DNA from: Arctopsyche grandis
Lineage: Eukaryota; Arthropoda; Insecta; Trichoptera; Hydropsychidae
Assembly (NCBI RefSeq): GCF_051622035.1
Contig: NC_135365.1
Coordinates: 12,938,001-13,002,000, forward strand
DNA: 64,000 nt
Direction of reading: 5' to 3'
Translations under genes and position numbers: made by a program
Part shown: piece by piece, positions 23,701-32,806 of the stretch
Layout: each line of letters begins with the position of its first letter
Numbering within the stretch: position 1 is the first letter of the stretch
Notes under the pieces: generated by a model
Seen by the model: the letters and a program-made list of their open reading frames with translations, nothing else
Databases searched by the model: none
Told to the model about the DNA's origin: nothing

Positions 23701-26700
23701 TTACTCAGTTTAGAGGGCTGGATACTCGAAACCTTAATTTTGTTGCCGTTCCTTTCTTCGATATTGAGTGAATGCGACAATATATATATATTGAGTGAAT
23801 GCGACAGTTGCGCCTCGACCAGATAATACCTATTTTAAATCGACAAAATCGAGGTTTCGTATTCCCCAGTTTACTTCTCCGGAACTGGACCAATTTAAAA
23901 AAAAAATCATCATCAGTATGAGAAAGATATTTTTCGTGTTTCTATTTTCGTATTTTTTAAAAAATTAACCGTTAAATTAGCATGCTAGACTCTTTTCGTG
24001 GGTGTAAAAACGAGGCGATTTTATAGATGTTTGGTGGGTCCTAGCTCCTATAAAAAAAAAATAATAAAAAAAATAAAAAAAATTGAAATATGCCTATGGT
24101 GGATATCCATAGCATATTAAAAAATAATTTCTTTAATACCATAATTGAGGAAGGGAGAAGTCTAATACGTTTGTATGGACAATGCGCTGGTGTCCAGCCC
24201 TCTTAATAACCTCGATTAGGTCGGTAAGAAGATGTTCAATAAATTACATACATACATAGAATATATAATCAGTCATTGACTGCTATTTGTCAAAAAAATA
24301 CTAATCAAAATAGAGAATTTACCTATCATAGGCGTACTCATATTTCTGAATTTTCAGAAAAGTAAATTTAATTTATTCTCATATTAGAATTAACAAAAAA
24401 AAAATTAAAAAAAAACATCAAACGAGAGCGATCATTTTCTTTGAAATGCTCAACAAAATGACACATTTGTAGCTCATTTTTAAAAATTATTAAGTTTATT
24501 CTCTGTACATACACATCTACAGCCTCTCACCATCCACTGCTGGATAAAGTCCTCTTAAACACGCTTCCATTCGTATCTGTTTCGCGCAAATCTCATCCAT
24601 CTCACCTCACACATTTTCCTAATTTCGTCTACCCATCTTCTCTGCGGTCTTCCTTTTACCCTTTTGAATTCTTCTTTAGTCCACCTTTCGTCCATTCTTC
24701 TAGCCACGTGGCCCGCCCATTGCCATTTCTATCTCTTTACTCTATCCACTATGTCCGCTACCCTTTTCATACTTCTCACCCACGTTTTCTGCCTCCTAAA
24801 AGAACACGAATAGAAAATGTGCGAGTTTTAACATATGTATATACTTGTATTATATAATATTTAGTGAAATGCATTGCATATTGTATGTTTGATATTATAA
24901 AATATTATATAAATACACGATTTTCAATGTTTGTATTTGTATGTTACAGTCGAAGTGTATTTTCAGTTAATATATATTCCAAATTGCGTTTTAGGTCATT
25001 CATATTCGAATACAATTCAACTAGTAAATTATATCTCTACAAGCGCAAATAAATTTTCAATAATGTGCGCCAGTTGTAATTAAGCCTGCCAGATTTATTG
25101 ATTTCCAAACGATTTTAATTGCACCCCCCCTTCCGTGTACCTTCCGTGTACCATCCGAAATCGTATGTGTTCATTTGCTTGAATGAATCTTTTTTATATT
25201 TTACAAAAGATTTGGGCGCTGTGGCCTTTTAGTCTTATGAAATAAATCTAATATATAATTTCGAAAGAGACTATATATTAGTATGTATGAAGAGCTGAAA
25301 ACCAGACTGGTACAAGTGATATTTAAAAAAAATCTGGTTTAAGTGCTAAAATAATAGCATATACATATGAAATGCTATTATTTTAGCACTTAAACCAGGT
25401 TTTTTTAAAAAGTCACCTATACCAGTCTGGTTTTCAGCCCGTCGTATGTAACATTCGTTGGTTGGTTGGGTGGGAACATTTGATTTTTTTATTAAATTGA
25501 CTCTCACGGACAAACAAAAATATATACTCTTTCGAAATTATATGTATACCAGAATCCGAAGAGAAATCGGGTAGGGCTTCGCCCTCTAGGGCTACGCCCT
25601 CGAAGGCAACAGCACATTCGATTTATTTATTTTTTTATTCATAGGCGCCGATTCGATTTTTTTTCGATTCAAAGGATTCAAAGTCCCCGGGGGTGAAGCC
25701 TTCGAGGGTGCAGCCTTCGAGGGCGTAGCCCTAGAGGGCGAAGCCCTACCCGATTTCTCTTCGAATTCTGGTATACATATAATTTCGATAGAGTATATAT
25801 TTTTGTTTGTTCGTGAGAGTCAATTTAATAAAAAAATCAAATGAAACTATTAATTAAATTTAATAAAATGTTTACTATTAGATTAAACATGTTTAAGCAT
25901 TTTTTACGAGCCTCATATCAGCTTGCTTTCGCTTTTACGTCTGACAAAATTTGGGTTTGATATCCACACTCTTCCGATCGTTTTCAAACTTTGCCATTTT
26001 GCTCGGTTTGGTCATCAATATTTTGTATTTTCGTAATTGCGGGGGGGTTGGTTTTTTCTGGTCAATAAACAGTTATCTAAAACCTGGATATTTGGCTATC
26101 CTGGCTATCCTGGACGCACAAAGGACGCAGGGATCCGCGACCTGAAACCGGGACAGTCGAAGTGTATTTTCAGTTGTAATAATATCCAACTGGCCTTTTA
26201 GTTCATTCATATTCGAATACAATTCAAAAAGTAAATTATACATATATCTACAAGCGCAAATACACTTTCAACAGTTTGCGCCAGTTTTAATATAACAGTT
26301 GAGTTTTGACAGCTATGTTTATACGTGTGCTTTAGAATTCAATACTGCGATAATATTTGCTAGCTATTACGAATAAACGTAACGAGTATCGTATTACGAT
26401 AACTCTAAGAATGTGTTCAAAACAACTCATTTTACTAGTCTAATGACGTTTTCACGAAAAAATAACCTCTCCATCTAACTTGGTACCAATTTATAGTTAC
26501 CATACAACTATATTTTCAGTTGTAATATATTTTCACCAGTTGGAATATACATAATTCGCCATATGAATCAACTTACGTGGGTTAGATGGAATATATTCCG
26601 ACTAGTCGAAATGAATTATAGCTGCAAGATACACTTCAACTGTAACATTGTACATATATAATAGTACATAAATATATGTATTTAATCCTCATATTAGTTG

Positions 26701-29392
26701 TATTCCAAGTTTTTAATTGATTGAAGTGAGTTGAATTATTAAACATATATAAGAGCATTGATGTAATTACAGATTTCAGCGCCGATAGAGCACATGCAAA
26801 GCGTCGAAGTTGGAGTACAATTAAATTACACGTTGCCATTTGGCTCTGGGTTGAACGCAAGAGCATCCGGTAGATACATATGGATTCCAGGAGAATGCCA
26901 GTGTGACGGTCGTCCCAAAGGACACGTCTGCATCGACAAATTGTGGCATAATCGTACAGTCGATCCAAGCAGGTGTTCATACGAAACCAAATCGAAATTG
27001 GACACTCCCGAATGCAAACCGGCAAAGTGAGTAAAAATATGGCAATACTACATATTTAAAGTGCAATACTACTTTTACACTTGCATGTTATTTGCAGTTG
27101 CGAGTTCCATTGGATTGTCGGTGAGTGGGAACATTGCTCTGCAACTTGTGGAAACAACGGTACATCTCATCGACAAATTTATTGTGTTCCAACGTCGATA
27201 GACAACAAAACGTTAGTAAAATCTACTGTAATATTGTTGCGTAGAGGTGGGTGGAGGATCCATGTAAAAGGCCAAAGTCGTGTCACGGCATTTATTGATG
27301 ATTAAGGAGATACACGCACTGGCAGTGCTCCGTCTAGAATGTCCTGATATCGCCTAAGTACCACCTTATAAGGGGTGGGTCTCTCAGGGCATCTTTAACG
27401 CCCGGTTTGTTTACCTATTGTTATGGTCACGTACTAGATGTGCCACGGAAGTCGGTCCCACGCGACCACTGTTAGTTCTAAGAACTCCACGGGAATGCGA
27501 CCGAGTACCGCTATCGCCGCTAAGTGCATTCGGGGGAGATAATCCTCGAAACCAATTATAACGGTCACACAGTCTCTGGGTTGCTACTCCGATTGCACTT
27601 ACTCGGCCTAATACGAGTGTACGTAACAATATATTAAATGAATTTTTGTCCACTGTGCAAATCTGCGGTTTATAATTATTTAGACCCATCAAATCTAAGG
27701 AGTTACGAAGCTAAGTGCAAAGCTTTAAACGGTTGATAGCTCATATCATTTAGAACATTTTGAGCCACACATACCTCAGTTAAAAGTCTTAGGGCGAAAT
27801 CACACAGGAAAGAACGGCACGTTATGTGCTTGGCTCACCACTGTGGGGGTTCTCCTACATTTCTTCAAATATGGGATACACCGTTATAGATCACTGTCAA
27901 GAAAGGATATATACAAGGATAAAATTTTATCGAAAATGCTCCAGGGGGTGAGTTTGGGACGATGTGTGTTGGGCGTGCCATGAATATGTGCAAGGCATGT
28001 CACATTTTTTTCGCATGTTTAAAAGTATCAAAAAAAAAACCAATGTGCCGCGTTCCTTCCTGTGTGATTTCACCCCTACGGTTTTTTTTTAATTTAATTT
28101 TTAAAGTTTTTTACTAAAAGCACCAAAATCTCACAGTTAATTGCTAATACTGCCTAAGTTAAAAAAATCTAGATTTTCAGCAATATCATTTACAGGAAAT
28201 AGAGTTTCAAAACTGGAAAGCCTATTTTGTAACATTGTACATAGATCGGAGATAAGTCAATATAAGTTTTGAAAAACTACGTTCACCATTTGGTACAGTT
28301 TCAGGTAGTGTCATCAAATTTCGCATAGCAACTCAAATGTTCGGAGACAATTCTTGTAAACCATGATGTTTTATAAAATTTAATAGAACCGACTGTATTT
28401 GTAATTTCGCTGTGATTATAGCTTTTTTAAAACAGTTCTCTCTATAATTATTCAAAAATAAACAACATTTCCGCACATTTGGAGATATACATATATTTTA
28501 CTTGAAAAGTAAATAACATTTATTTGAAAAAGAAGATCGTACCAAACAATTAATGAAACAAGAAAGCTGAAATCTTTTAATTGTTCCACTAATGTGGTTG
28601 CTTCACGAGCTACACTTGCTATTTTCGCTTCCCATCGTATGTTATTATGATAATAAGGAATTATTTAAGGAATACACGTGATGATAAGGAATTATTTAAG
28701 GATTACACGTGATGAATCTTACAGCGATATATTGAAGTTGAAAATATTGTAAACAATCTTTGGAGAATACCAAAATTGGAACCCCCCTTTAAATATTATG
28801 TTCAAATGCTAAATGAGTTATCAACTAAATGATATGGGCTATCAACCGTTTAAGGCTTTGCACTTAGCTTCATAACACTCTGTATATAAGGTATCTCACA
28901 TGTAAAATAAATAATTACTATATAAGTATATAAATATTTCATTTACAATATGTATAGATTGATTGAAAAGCCTTGGATTCATATGGTGGAACCGGACAAG
29001 TGTAGCAAAAATACACCTGAACAAGAGAAACATTGCAACAGATTTTCTTGTCCTGCTTATTGGGTTGAAGAAAAATGGTCACCGGTATGTTAAATATTAA
29101 ACCTTATACCTATTATTACGTTTTATGTATTATAAATGATTGTAATTTGTAGTGTTCGGCTACTTGTGGTCATGGAATTTCGGTGAGACCTTTGAAGTGT
29201 GGGACCGAAGACAATGATGATCGTGTGTGTGGCTCACGTCCAGCATCCAGATGGAGATCTTGCAATGTTCGTTGTGATCGTCGACCATGCTACAGAGATC
29301 GCAGTCCTTATTGCACTTTGAAAATCATTACTAAGTATTGCATTCTGCCTGAATTTGAAAAGTTGTGCTGTGAATCGTGTGCCAATGAGTGA
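9147..29392 (+). CDS. Secreted ADAMTS metalloprotease, 17 exons (gene span)
   Basis: Joining exons 9147-9993, 10262-10401, 10476-10647, 13105-13270, 13348-13500, 13639-13752, 15471-15603, 16951-17111, 18738-18907, 18980-19101, 20316-20448, 20653-20842, 21001-21139, 26773-27026, 27098-27211, 28958-29084 and 29153-29392 gives 1124 codons plus stop, with every GT-AG junction in phase. Domains: signal peptide (about 1-22), propeptide with RAKR (58-61) and RSKR (195-198), reprolysin domain (about 300-500) with HEVAHVLGLTHD at 437-448 and Met-turn VMAP at 466-469, disintegrin-like (500-595), TSP1 (from 601), Cys-rich, spacer (about 770-950), TSP1, TSP1 and PLAC (about 1090-1121). The family cleaves extracellular-matrix proteins. 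The intact zinc motif suggests it is active. The terminal PLAC domain limits the candidate orthologues (fly AdamTS-A or stall type), but I cannot choose. ATG 9081 would add 22 residues. Confidence 0.93.
10262..10401 (+). CDS. ADAMTS exon 2: start of metalloprotease domain
   Basis: Acceptor AATTTTAG, donor GTAAGT. It encodes [19 protein letters not shown], the typical opening strand of an ADAM-type reprolysin domain. Enters in phase 1, leaves in phase 0. Confidence 0.9.
10476..10647 (+). CDS. ADAMTS exon 3: metalloprotease domain
   Basis: Acceptor TAATTTCAG, donor GTTGTA (weak). It encodes [20 protein letters not shown] and the following helix region of the reprolysin fold. Leaves in phase 1. 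Confidence 0.9.
12060..12825 (+). mobile_element. RTE-clade retrotransposon 3' fragment, decayed
   Basis: It matches the better preserved 37.2-kb copy across the reverse-transcriptase C-terminus (GATGACGTACGGATGTGAAA, GTGGCTAGAAGAATGGACGA). It has frameshifts and a stop where that copy is open. It contains the MITE at 12209-12342. Confidence 0.8.
12209..12342. mobile_element. Small MITE with CTAGACACCGGA ends, nested in RTE fragment
   Basis: Termini CTAGACACCGGA and TCCGGTGTCTAG are inverted repeats. The inside is nearly palindromic, with GGTTCGGCAAACCTTTAACA and flanking TTGTAAAT blocks. It splits the RTE fragment between GCCAGTG and TGATGACGTA. Related internal sequence recurs at 17735-17965. 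Confidence 0.75.
13105..13270 (+). CDS. ADAMTS exon 4: first half of zinc motif
   Basis: Acceptor GAAATTTCAG, donor GTAATT. It encodes [24 protein letters not shown] and ends in HEVAH plus the first two bases of the next codon. The zinc motif HExxHxxGxxHD is therefore split by the next short intron. Enters in phase 1, leaves in phase 2. GC-richer than its surroundings. Confidence 0.92.
13348..13500 (+). CDS. ADAMTS exon 5: second half of zinc motif, Met-turn
   Basis: Acceptor TTATTATAG. It completes VLGLTHD and continues with [14 protein letters not shown] (Met-turn) and [18 protein letters not shown]. Donor GTAATC. Phase 2 to phase 2. Confidence 0.92.
13639..13752 (+). CDS. ADAMTS exon 6: start of disintegrin-like domain
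   Basis: Acceptor TTTCGTAG, donor GTATGT. It encodes [10 protein letters not shown] and [12 protein letters not shown], the usual ADAMTS disintegrin-like opening (Q/EQC..xYG). Phase 2 to phase 2. Confidence 0.9.
13789..14415. mobile_element. hAT-like MITE, CAGTGGCGTAGCTA ends
   Basis: Left end CAGTGGCGTAGCTAGG and right end GTAGCTACGCCACTG are inverted repeats. The flanks CGAGAGAC and TGAGAAAC agree at 6 of 8 positions, suggesting an old 8-bp target duplication. It lies in ADAMTS intron 6 and contains a (TA)n tract. A related copy is at 39631-40123. Confidence 0.8.
14104..14186. repeat. (TA)n microsatellite
   Basis: About 70 bases of uninterrupted TA followed by ATACATATATATATG. Frames translated through it are artefacts. 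Confidence 0.95.
14671..14737. repeat. (TA)n microsatellite
   Basis: A long uninterrupted TA tract in ADAMTS intron 6. Confidence 0.95.
15471..15603 (+). CDS. ADAMTS exon 7: disintegrin-like domain
   Basis: Acceptor CATATTACAG, donor GTTCGT. It encodes [25 protein letters not shown] and FDK, standard disintegrin-like cysteine spacing for ADAMTS. Phase 2 in, phase 0 out. Confidence 0.92.
15958..16400 (-). mobile_element. RTE-clade retrotransposon 3' fragment
   Basis: On the minus strand it matches the 37.2-kb copy (complements of CATTCACCATCCACTTC and TCTCGGGTACCATTCC). It ends on a short GAT tail (plus-strand ATCATCAT at about 15960), as RTE elements do. The frame is broken. Confidence 0.8.
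16447..16886. repeat. Dispersed repeat of about 440 bp, copy 2
   Basis: It matches 3267-3706, for example TATAAAAATCATTT(T/C)(A/G)TCGTG, TTTCTGTTGATATTGATCAA and GGTCACTCGCTATCCA. It sits in ADAMTS intron 7. Confidence 0.65.
16951..17111 (+). CDS. ADAMTS exon 8: first TSP1 repeat
   Basis: Acceptor TTATTTTTAG, donor GTAAGT. It encodes WCMDGYC, then [19 protein letters not shown], a canonical TSP1 start with tandem tryptophans, as in the central TSP1 of ADAMTS proteins. Phase 0 in, phase 2 out. Confidence 0.95.
17390..17480. repeat. TACCGGTAGTAC-type simple repeat
   Basis: Repeated TACCGG and CCGGTAGTAC blocks. A second cluster lies at about 18367-18420. Both are in ADAMTS intron 8 and no function is evident. 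Confidence 0.6.
17735..17970. mobile_element. MITE remnants related to 12209-12342
   Basis: GTAAAAAAGGTTCGGCAAAC, TTTAACAATGCATTTACAAC and flanking ATTGTTGTAAA blocks match the interior of the 12.2-kb MITE. A second shorter piece follows at 17885-17965. The termini are not clear here. Confidence 0.6.
18738..18907 (+). CDS. ADAMTS exon 9: end of TSP1, Cys-rich domain
   Basis: Acceptor ATTTAAG, donor GTAAAA. It encodes [18 protein letters not shown], the typical TSP1 end, then [17 protein letters not shown] of the Cys-rich region. Phase 2 in, phase 1 out. Confidence 0.9.
18980..19101 (+). CDS. ADAMTS exon 10: Cys-rich domain
   Basis: Acceptor CTTTATTAG, donor GTATTT. It encodes [17 protein letters not shown] and [16 protein letters not shown], typical of the ADAMTS Cys-rich module. 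Phase 1 in, phase 0 out. Confidence 0.9.
19250..20235 (-). mobile_element. RTE-clade retrotransposon endonuclease-linker fragment
   Basis: The minus strand has a frame around 20107-19844 reading [20 protein letters not shown] followed by [16 protein letters not shown]. This is the end of the AP-like endonuclease domain of RTE elements, with the SDH catalytic motif. It is followed by decayed sequence up to the reverse-transcriptase start. It lies in ADAMTS intron 10, opposite to the gene. Confidence 0.8.
20316..20448 (+). CDS. ADAMTS exon 11: end of Cys-rich, start of spacer
   Basis: Acceptor GTGTTTCAG, donor GTCATT. It encodes [10 protein letters not shown] and [13 protein letters not shown], the conserved Cys-rich/spacer border (CGxCxGxGxxC). 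Phase 0 in, phase 1 out. Confidence 0.93.
20653..20842 (+). CDS. ADAMTS exon 12: spacer
   Basis: Acceptor GGTTGATTTCAG, donor GTGAGT. It encodes a cysteine-free segment including [17 protein letters not shown]. Its place between exons 11 and 13 makes it spacer. Phase 1 in, phase 2 out. Confidence 0.88.
21001..21139 (+). CDS. ADAMTS exon 13: spacer
   Basis: Acceptor TTTATGTGACAG, donor GTGAGA. It encodes [20 protein letters not shown] and [18 protein letters not shown], resembling the YxG..L...GPL segment of ADAMTS spacers. Phase 2 in, phase 0 out. Confidence 0.9.
21176..21625 (-). mobile_element. RTE-clade retrotransposon 3' fragment with (GAT)n tail
   Basis: The minus strand matches the RTE C-terminal region (complement of CTAGCCACGTGGCCCACCCA). 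It ends in a tail seen as ATCATCATCATCATC at about 21178-21192 on the plus strand. The frame is interrupted. Confidence 0.82.
23304..23554. mobile_element. TIR element with TTGCCCGAGAGC ends
   Basis: The left end TTGCCCGAGAGCTAGGGGAT pairs with the complement of the right end (ATAGCATCCCATACTGCTCT then AGGGCAA). The inside is GC-richer than its surroundings and has no credible long frame. Confidence 0.65.
24520..24800 (-). mobile_element. RTE-clade retrotransposon 3' fragment
   Basis: The minus strand matches the other RTE tails (complements of CCTCTCACCATCCACTGC and AGCCACGTGGCCCGCCCAT). It is broken and short. Confidence 0.78.
24942..25083. mobile_element. TGTTACAGTCGAAGTG element, left part only
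   Basis: It begins TGTTACAGTCGAAGTGTATT and contains TTCATATTCGAATACAATTC and ACAAGCGCAAAT as in the longer copies. It stops after GCGCCAGTTGTAAT. Confidence 0.7.
25294..25438. repeat. Inverted repeat, arms of about 66 bp
   Basis: Left arm 25294-25359 (starts GCTGAAAACCAGACTGGTAC) pairs with right arm 25373-25438 (ends CCAGTCTGGTTTTCAGC) with few mismatches. The 13-base spacer contains CATATG. Confidence 0.85.
25480..25841. repeat. Large inverted repeat, arms of about 128 bp
   Basis: Arm 25480-25607 pairs with 25713-25841. The pairing includes GGTAGGGCTTCGCCCTCTAG against its complement and TGACTCTCACGGACAAACAA against TTGTTTGTTCGTGAGAGTCA. The loop is 25608-25712. The GC-rich inner parts also hold small repeats (CCTTCGAGGG). 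Probably a foldback or non-autonomous element. Confidence 0.88.
26153..26647. mobile_element. MITE with ACAGTCGAAGTG / CACTTCAACTGT ends
   Basis: It starts ACAGTCGAAGTGTATTTTCA and ends ACACTTCAACTGTAACA. Further inverted blocks of the type TTCCAACTAGT and ATATATTACAACT lie near the ends. No frame is present. Its end is just 125 bp before ADAMTS exon 14. Confidence 0.75.
26773..27026 (+). CDS. ADAMTS exon 14: spacer end and linker
   Basis: Acceptor GTAATTACAG, donor GTGAGT. It encodes [16 protein letters not shown], then [20 protein letters not shown] and a C-rich linker. Phase 0 in, phase 2 out. The first part is the spacer end; the CQC...C...C segment precedes the second TSP1. Confidence 0.9.
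27098..27211 (+). CDS. ADAMTS exon 15: second TSP1 repeat
   Basis: Acceptor TTATTTGCAG. It encodes [19 protein letters not shown], a TSP1 start. The only donor that keeps the frame to exon 16 is GTTAGT at 27212, giving NKTLIEKPW across the junction. Phase 2 to phase 2. Confidence 0.88.
27235..27628 (-). mobile_element. Solo LTR-like element, copy A (394 bp)
   Basis: The ends TGTT(A/G)CGTA...TAACA give a TG...CA structure with flanking ATAT on both sides (27231-27234 and 27629-27632), a 4-bp target duplication. Read on the minus strand it has a TTATAAGG box and an AATAAA signal followed by a short tail, in U3-R-U5 order. It lies in ADAMTS intron 15, just after the exon 15 donor. No internal retroelement genes are present. 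Confidence 0.75.
27695..28882 (-). mobile_element. Decayed hAT element with transposase remnant
   Basis: Inverted terminal repeats: 27702-27752 (GTTACGAAGCTAAGTGCAAA...) pairs with 28826-28876 at about 48 of 51 positions. On the minus strand near 28330-28230 a frame reads [20 protein letters not shown] then ILTYLRS. This is the C-terminal dimerisation region of hAT/ZMYM1-like transposases (usual form ERSFSKL-LIKxxLRS). Frameshifts and stops break it. A smaller MITE (27790-28078) is inserted inside. Confidence 0.8.
27790..28078. mobile_element. MITE with TAGGG(C)GAAATCACACAGG ends
   Basis: Left TAGGGCGAAATCACACAGGA and right TCCTGTGTGATTTCACCCCT are inverted repeats, followed inward by matching GAACG-CGGCAC blocks. 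A relative with the inner CTCCAGGGGGTGA block is at 41716-42038. Confidence 0.8.
28958..29084 (+). CDS. ADAMTS exon 16: end of TSP1-2, start of TSP1-3
   Basis: Acceptor ATATGTATAG, donor GTATGT. It encodes [32 protein letters not shown]. Phase 2 in, phase 0 out. Confidence 0.9.
29153..29392 (+). CDS. ADAMTS exon 17: third TSP1 and PLAC domain, stop
   Basis: Acceptor TGTAATTTGTAG. It encodes [16 protein letters not shown], then [14 protein letters not shown] and the CCESC ending, the six-cysteine PLAC module. Stop TGA at 29390-29392. The protein therefore ends with PLAC, as in a subset of ADAMTS and papilin-like proteins. Confidence 0.95.
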   Translation, partial: CSATCGHGISVRPLKCGTEDNDDRVCGSRPASRWRSCNVRCDRRPCYRDRSPYCTLKIITKYCILPEFEKLCCESCANE

Positions 29393-29447
29393 ATTAATTA
29401 TATACATATGTAGTATATTCATTTTTATGTTGCTTTAAAATATTTAG

Positions 29448-29453
29448 AATAAA
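29448..29453 (+). promoter_or_regulatory. Candidate poly(A) signal of ADAMTS
   Basis: AATAAA 56 bases after the stop codon, in TTTAGAATAAAACAAA. It is the first such hexamer after the CDS. Others follow in this AT-rich tract, so usage is uncertain. Confidence 0.45.
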
Positions 29454-32400
29454 ACAAAAAAATGTATACGGTATTTAAAATTATTTATTTGTGATGATTC
29501 GATTATAACAGACTCGATACAAATCATTGTTACATTTTGAAGAAGAAAATGTTCTAATTAATAATAAAAAAATGAAAGATGAAATACTACAAAATATTAA
29601 AAAGCGCAGTAAAATCATAACCAATTAAAATAAAAAAAAGATATGTTGACAATATTTTTGGTTTCCATCGCGTGTATTAATAATTACATATAAAAATAAT
29701 TAAATTAAATCTAATAACAATAAAATTAAAAAGAAGAACATGTCAATAATAATATATCCAAATAAAAAAATACTTAAAAACATTGTACTGAATGATATGA
29801 TTGGAAAAGTTTACGAGATATATAAATATATACATATATGTAAGTATACATAATATGTATTTAAAGATTTGATTTTTAATGACGGCTAAACTTTATAAAA
29901 TCACATGAGAACGATATATTTTACACAAAGAGGTAACAAACGTGGTAAATTTTTAGATATATTTGTATAAATTATATACGTATATATATTTTTTGGTATA
30001 AATTTGTAAGAATTATAATAATATGATATTTCATTATAGTTTATATTGCAACAAGTATTATATTTGATACACAATAAATTGATTATGATATGACTGAAAG
30101 CGGACAAGATTAAAAAACCGTTTCAGTCATTGATATTTTACTCGTACTCGTAGATAGATCTGTTGATAATAATCATTGAATTGATTGAAATGTATATTGT
30201 AACTTATATGTCTACAAATATATAGCGTTATTTTTTGGCTAGTGACTAGATCTATGTACACATCTGCTCCATACATATATGTATTACAAAAAAAAACTTA
30301 AATTATATTTGGACACGCTGCTTAAGTTAGCATTGGTTACAAGGATAAAATACGAACTTGCAGATTATGGTGATTGCTTTGGTGTAGTAATTTCATCGAT
30401 TATAGTACTGTATATTATCTTAGTTCATGATCCAACACTAATATTAAACAACGTATAGAAAGTTCAACGTGATTGGTGCTCGTTAAAAAAATCTATAATT
30501 GATGCAAAACTTGCAAGTACTAAAAATAAAATTATTTTGAATAAAATTAAACAACAAAACAATAAAACATTTAACAATTAATAAGAGAATTACAACATTT
30601 TTAACAGTTTCCTGTACTACAAAAAAAAAAAGAATACATTTAAATCGGTACGATTCATACACAATTATCATTATATTCGATCGAAACTTTAAATTTGGTA
30701 TAATCGCACTTGGCAGGTGTACATTTTGGCAATGCTATTCTTAGTTAGCTGTGATGTTTTATATAAACTAAAAAAAGAAACTATTTTATATTTACTCTTA
30801 ATACTAAGCACATATAATAAAGTATATAGAAATGTGCGTTTGGGTAAACGTCTATATATATGTACATATACATAATATATAATTTGGATATGAATCATTC
30901 GCATCATTAAATTGCAGGAATCAATGTGTAGAATAGTAGTTTAGGAATATCAAAATATTTTGAAAATAATAAAATCTCCATCAAGGACGAATTACATACA
31001 AATCTATATGTCTAAAGACGACATATAAAATGTAAGTTTTGAAACCTACATTTTATTTGTATATTTTTATATACTTATATTGGAGTGATTTAAAAACATC
31101 ATGAGGGAAATTCTGATGATATTCGTTTAATTCAGAACCAACCATCGATTTTGAAAAAAAATCGATGAAACAAAGAAAAACTGTAATCTTCTATAAAGAA
31201 TAATATAAATAGAAGTCAAAACAGGATTACAATTTAATCCTCTTTTACAATTTATGTGGTCAGAAGTATATTTATCCAGAAAATGTCTATTCGTCTTTGA
31301 CGATGTATTAATTTCACAGTGTCACAAAAATATATGTTTTGTAACAAAAGTGTCTATTCATATTCGATGACGTATTAATTTCACGGTATTACGTGTTTTG
31401 TAACAAAAAATGTCGATGTTTATTATACAGATTATTCGAAGATGATAAACTGTTGTCTGTCGCCATCTACAAATAATGTAGTACGAATGTTCGACAGGCA
31501 TTTATAAAGTGTTAATAAATTATAACAACTAAAATTAACGACACAAATAATGAAAATTGCTCTTTCATATTCGAAAATGTGGATAGTTAGTCGCCCTTCA
31601 GTGACTCCACAAAAAAAGTCATAATGTATAATCAGCATATTTAAACCAATCAAGATGATATATATCTAAACGATATAAAAAAAAAATTTCGGCAGTAATA
31701 TTTCAAATCCGATCTTGAATCCAAAAAGTGACTCAACATTCAAATCTAAATTTTGAAAATGAATCTATTATCAACGCAATTAATGTTAAAGAAATACATA
31801 TGTTTGAAACAACAATAAGAACACTGTTTTTAACAATATTGCAAAATTACTTTATCAAGAACGAAGATGTTTGCGAAACTTAATACAAACCAACACATAG
31901 CTGAGGATTAAAAAAATATTTGCATATTTTAGAACAGCGTAAATATATATTTTGATAACACTTTGACACCAGTTGAATAAATGGCAAATTGAATTACATC
32001 AATACAACAAGCTAACAAAATATTTGATTTTTATAAGAGAAATAATTTTACTGTTCTAGTAAAAAGAAACAGCAAATAATTTATTCACTATCATCATTAA
32101 AATACTGAAAATGTCTTTTCATCTTCGACGATCAACTGCTCTTGAATCAAATAGTGAATTTCAGTCAGAAAACGGCAAGATTACATTGCCTTGAATGTAT
32201 CATACATACATACATATGTACTTTTATGATTATTTTAAACAGTGATATACTAAATATTAAACTACTAGCATTAAGATCCATAGCAAGAAAAATAAATAAA
32301 CCTAGACACCTGATTCATATCCTAATTACAATATATACATATATTAGAAAGCTTATATTATACTAACGTTTAGTATAATCATTTTTGTTGTATTTTTTAA

Positions 32401-32754
32401 TTTTATATTTTCAAAATGTACTATTTGAAGAAGTATGATAAGATTTATATATATATAATAAGTATTTTCATTTCACTCCGACAACTTACCCACTGTTGAT
32501 TTACCGGCAATGAACCGAAAATGCTTTGTGCGTCAAATAAATTTTCTCGGTATATAATTTACACAATTTAAAAAAATTTAAAAGCTATGTTCATAAGAGT
32601 TTATATTGACGTACAAGTATATAAATGGGTTTTACATATCATAAGATAAAATTTTGGTTTCAATACGTTTACATACTATCCGTATGTTAAAATTTATATC
32701 TAATATTAGTATTGTCAACAATTATAATAGCAATATAATAATGAATCGTGAATA

Positions 32755-32806
32755 TGTGTGTGTGTGTGTGTGAGTGTGGGTGTATATGTGTTTGTGTGTG
32801 TGTGAA
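32755..32806. repeat. (GT)n-rich microsatellite
   Basis: Imperfect TGTGTG tract interrupted by GAGTGTGGGTGTATATG. Confidence 0.85.

Larger units (their letters stand above)
21140..26772 (+). other. ADAMTS intron 13 (5.6 kb), transposon-rich
   Basis: It contains RTE fragments (21176-21625, 24520-24800), a TIR element (23304-23554), two large inverted repeats (25294-25841) and two TIR-element copies (24942-25083, 26153-26647). No exon-like frame was found. Confidence 0.75.

Noticed and set aside
27411..27692. 93-codon minus-strand frame as a gene
   Set aside because: It is the antisense reading of the solo LTR-like element (also in copy C at 63618-63860) and extends into unrelated flanking sequence.
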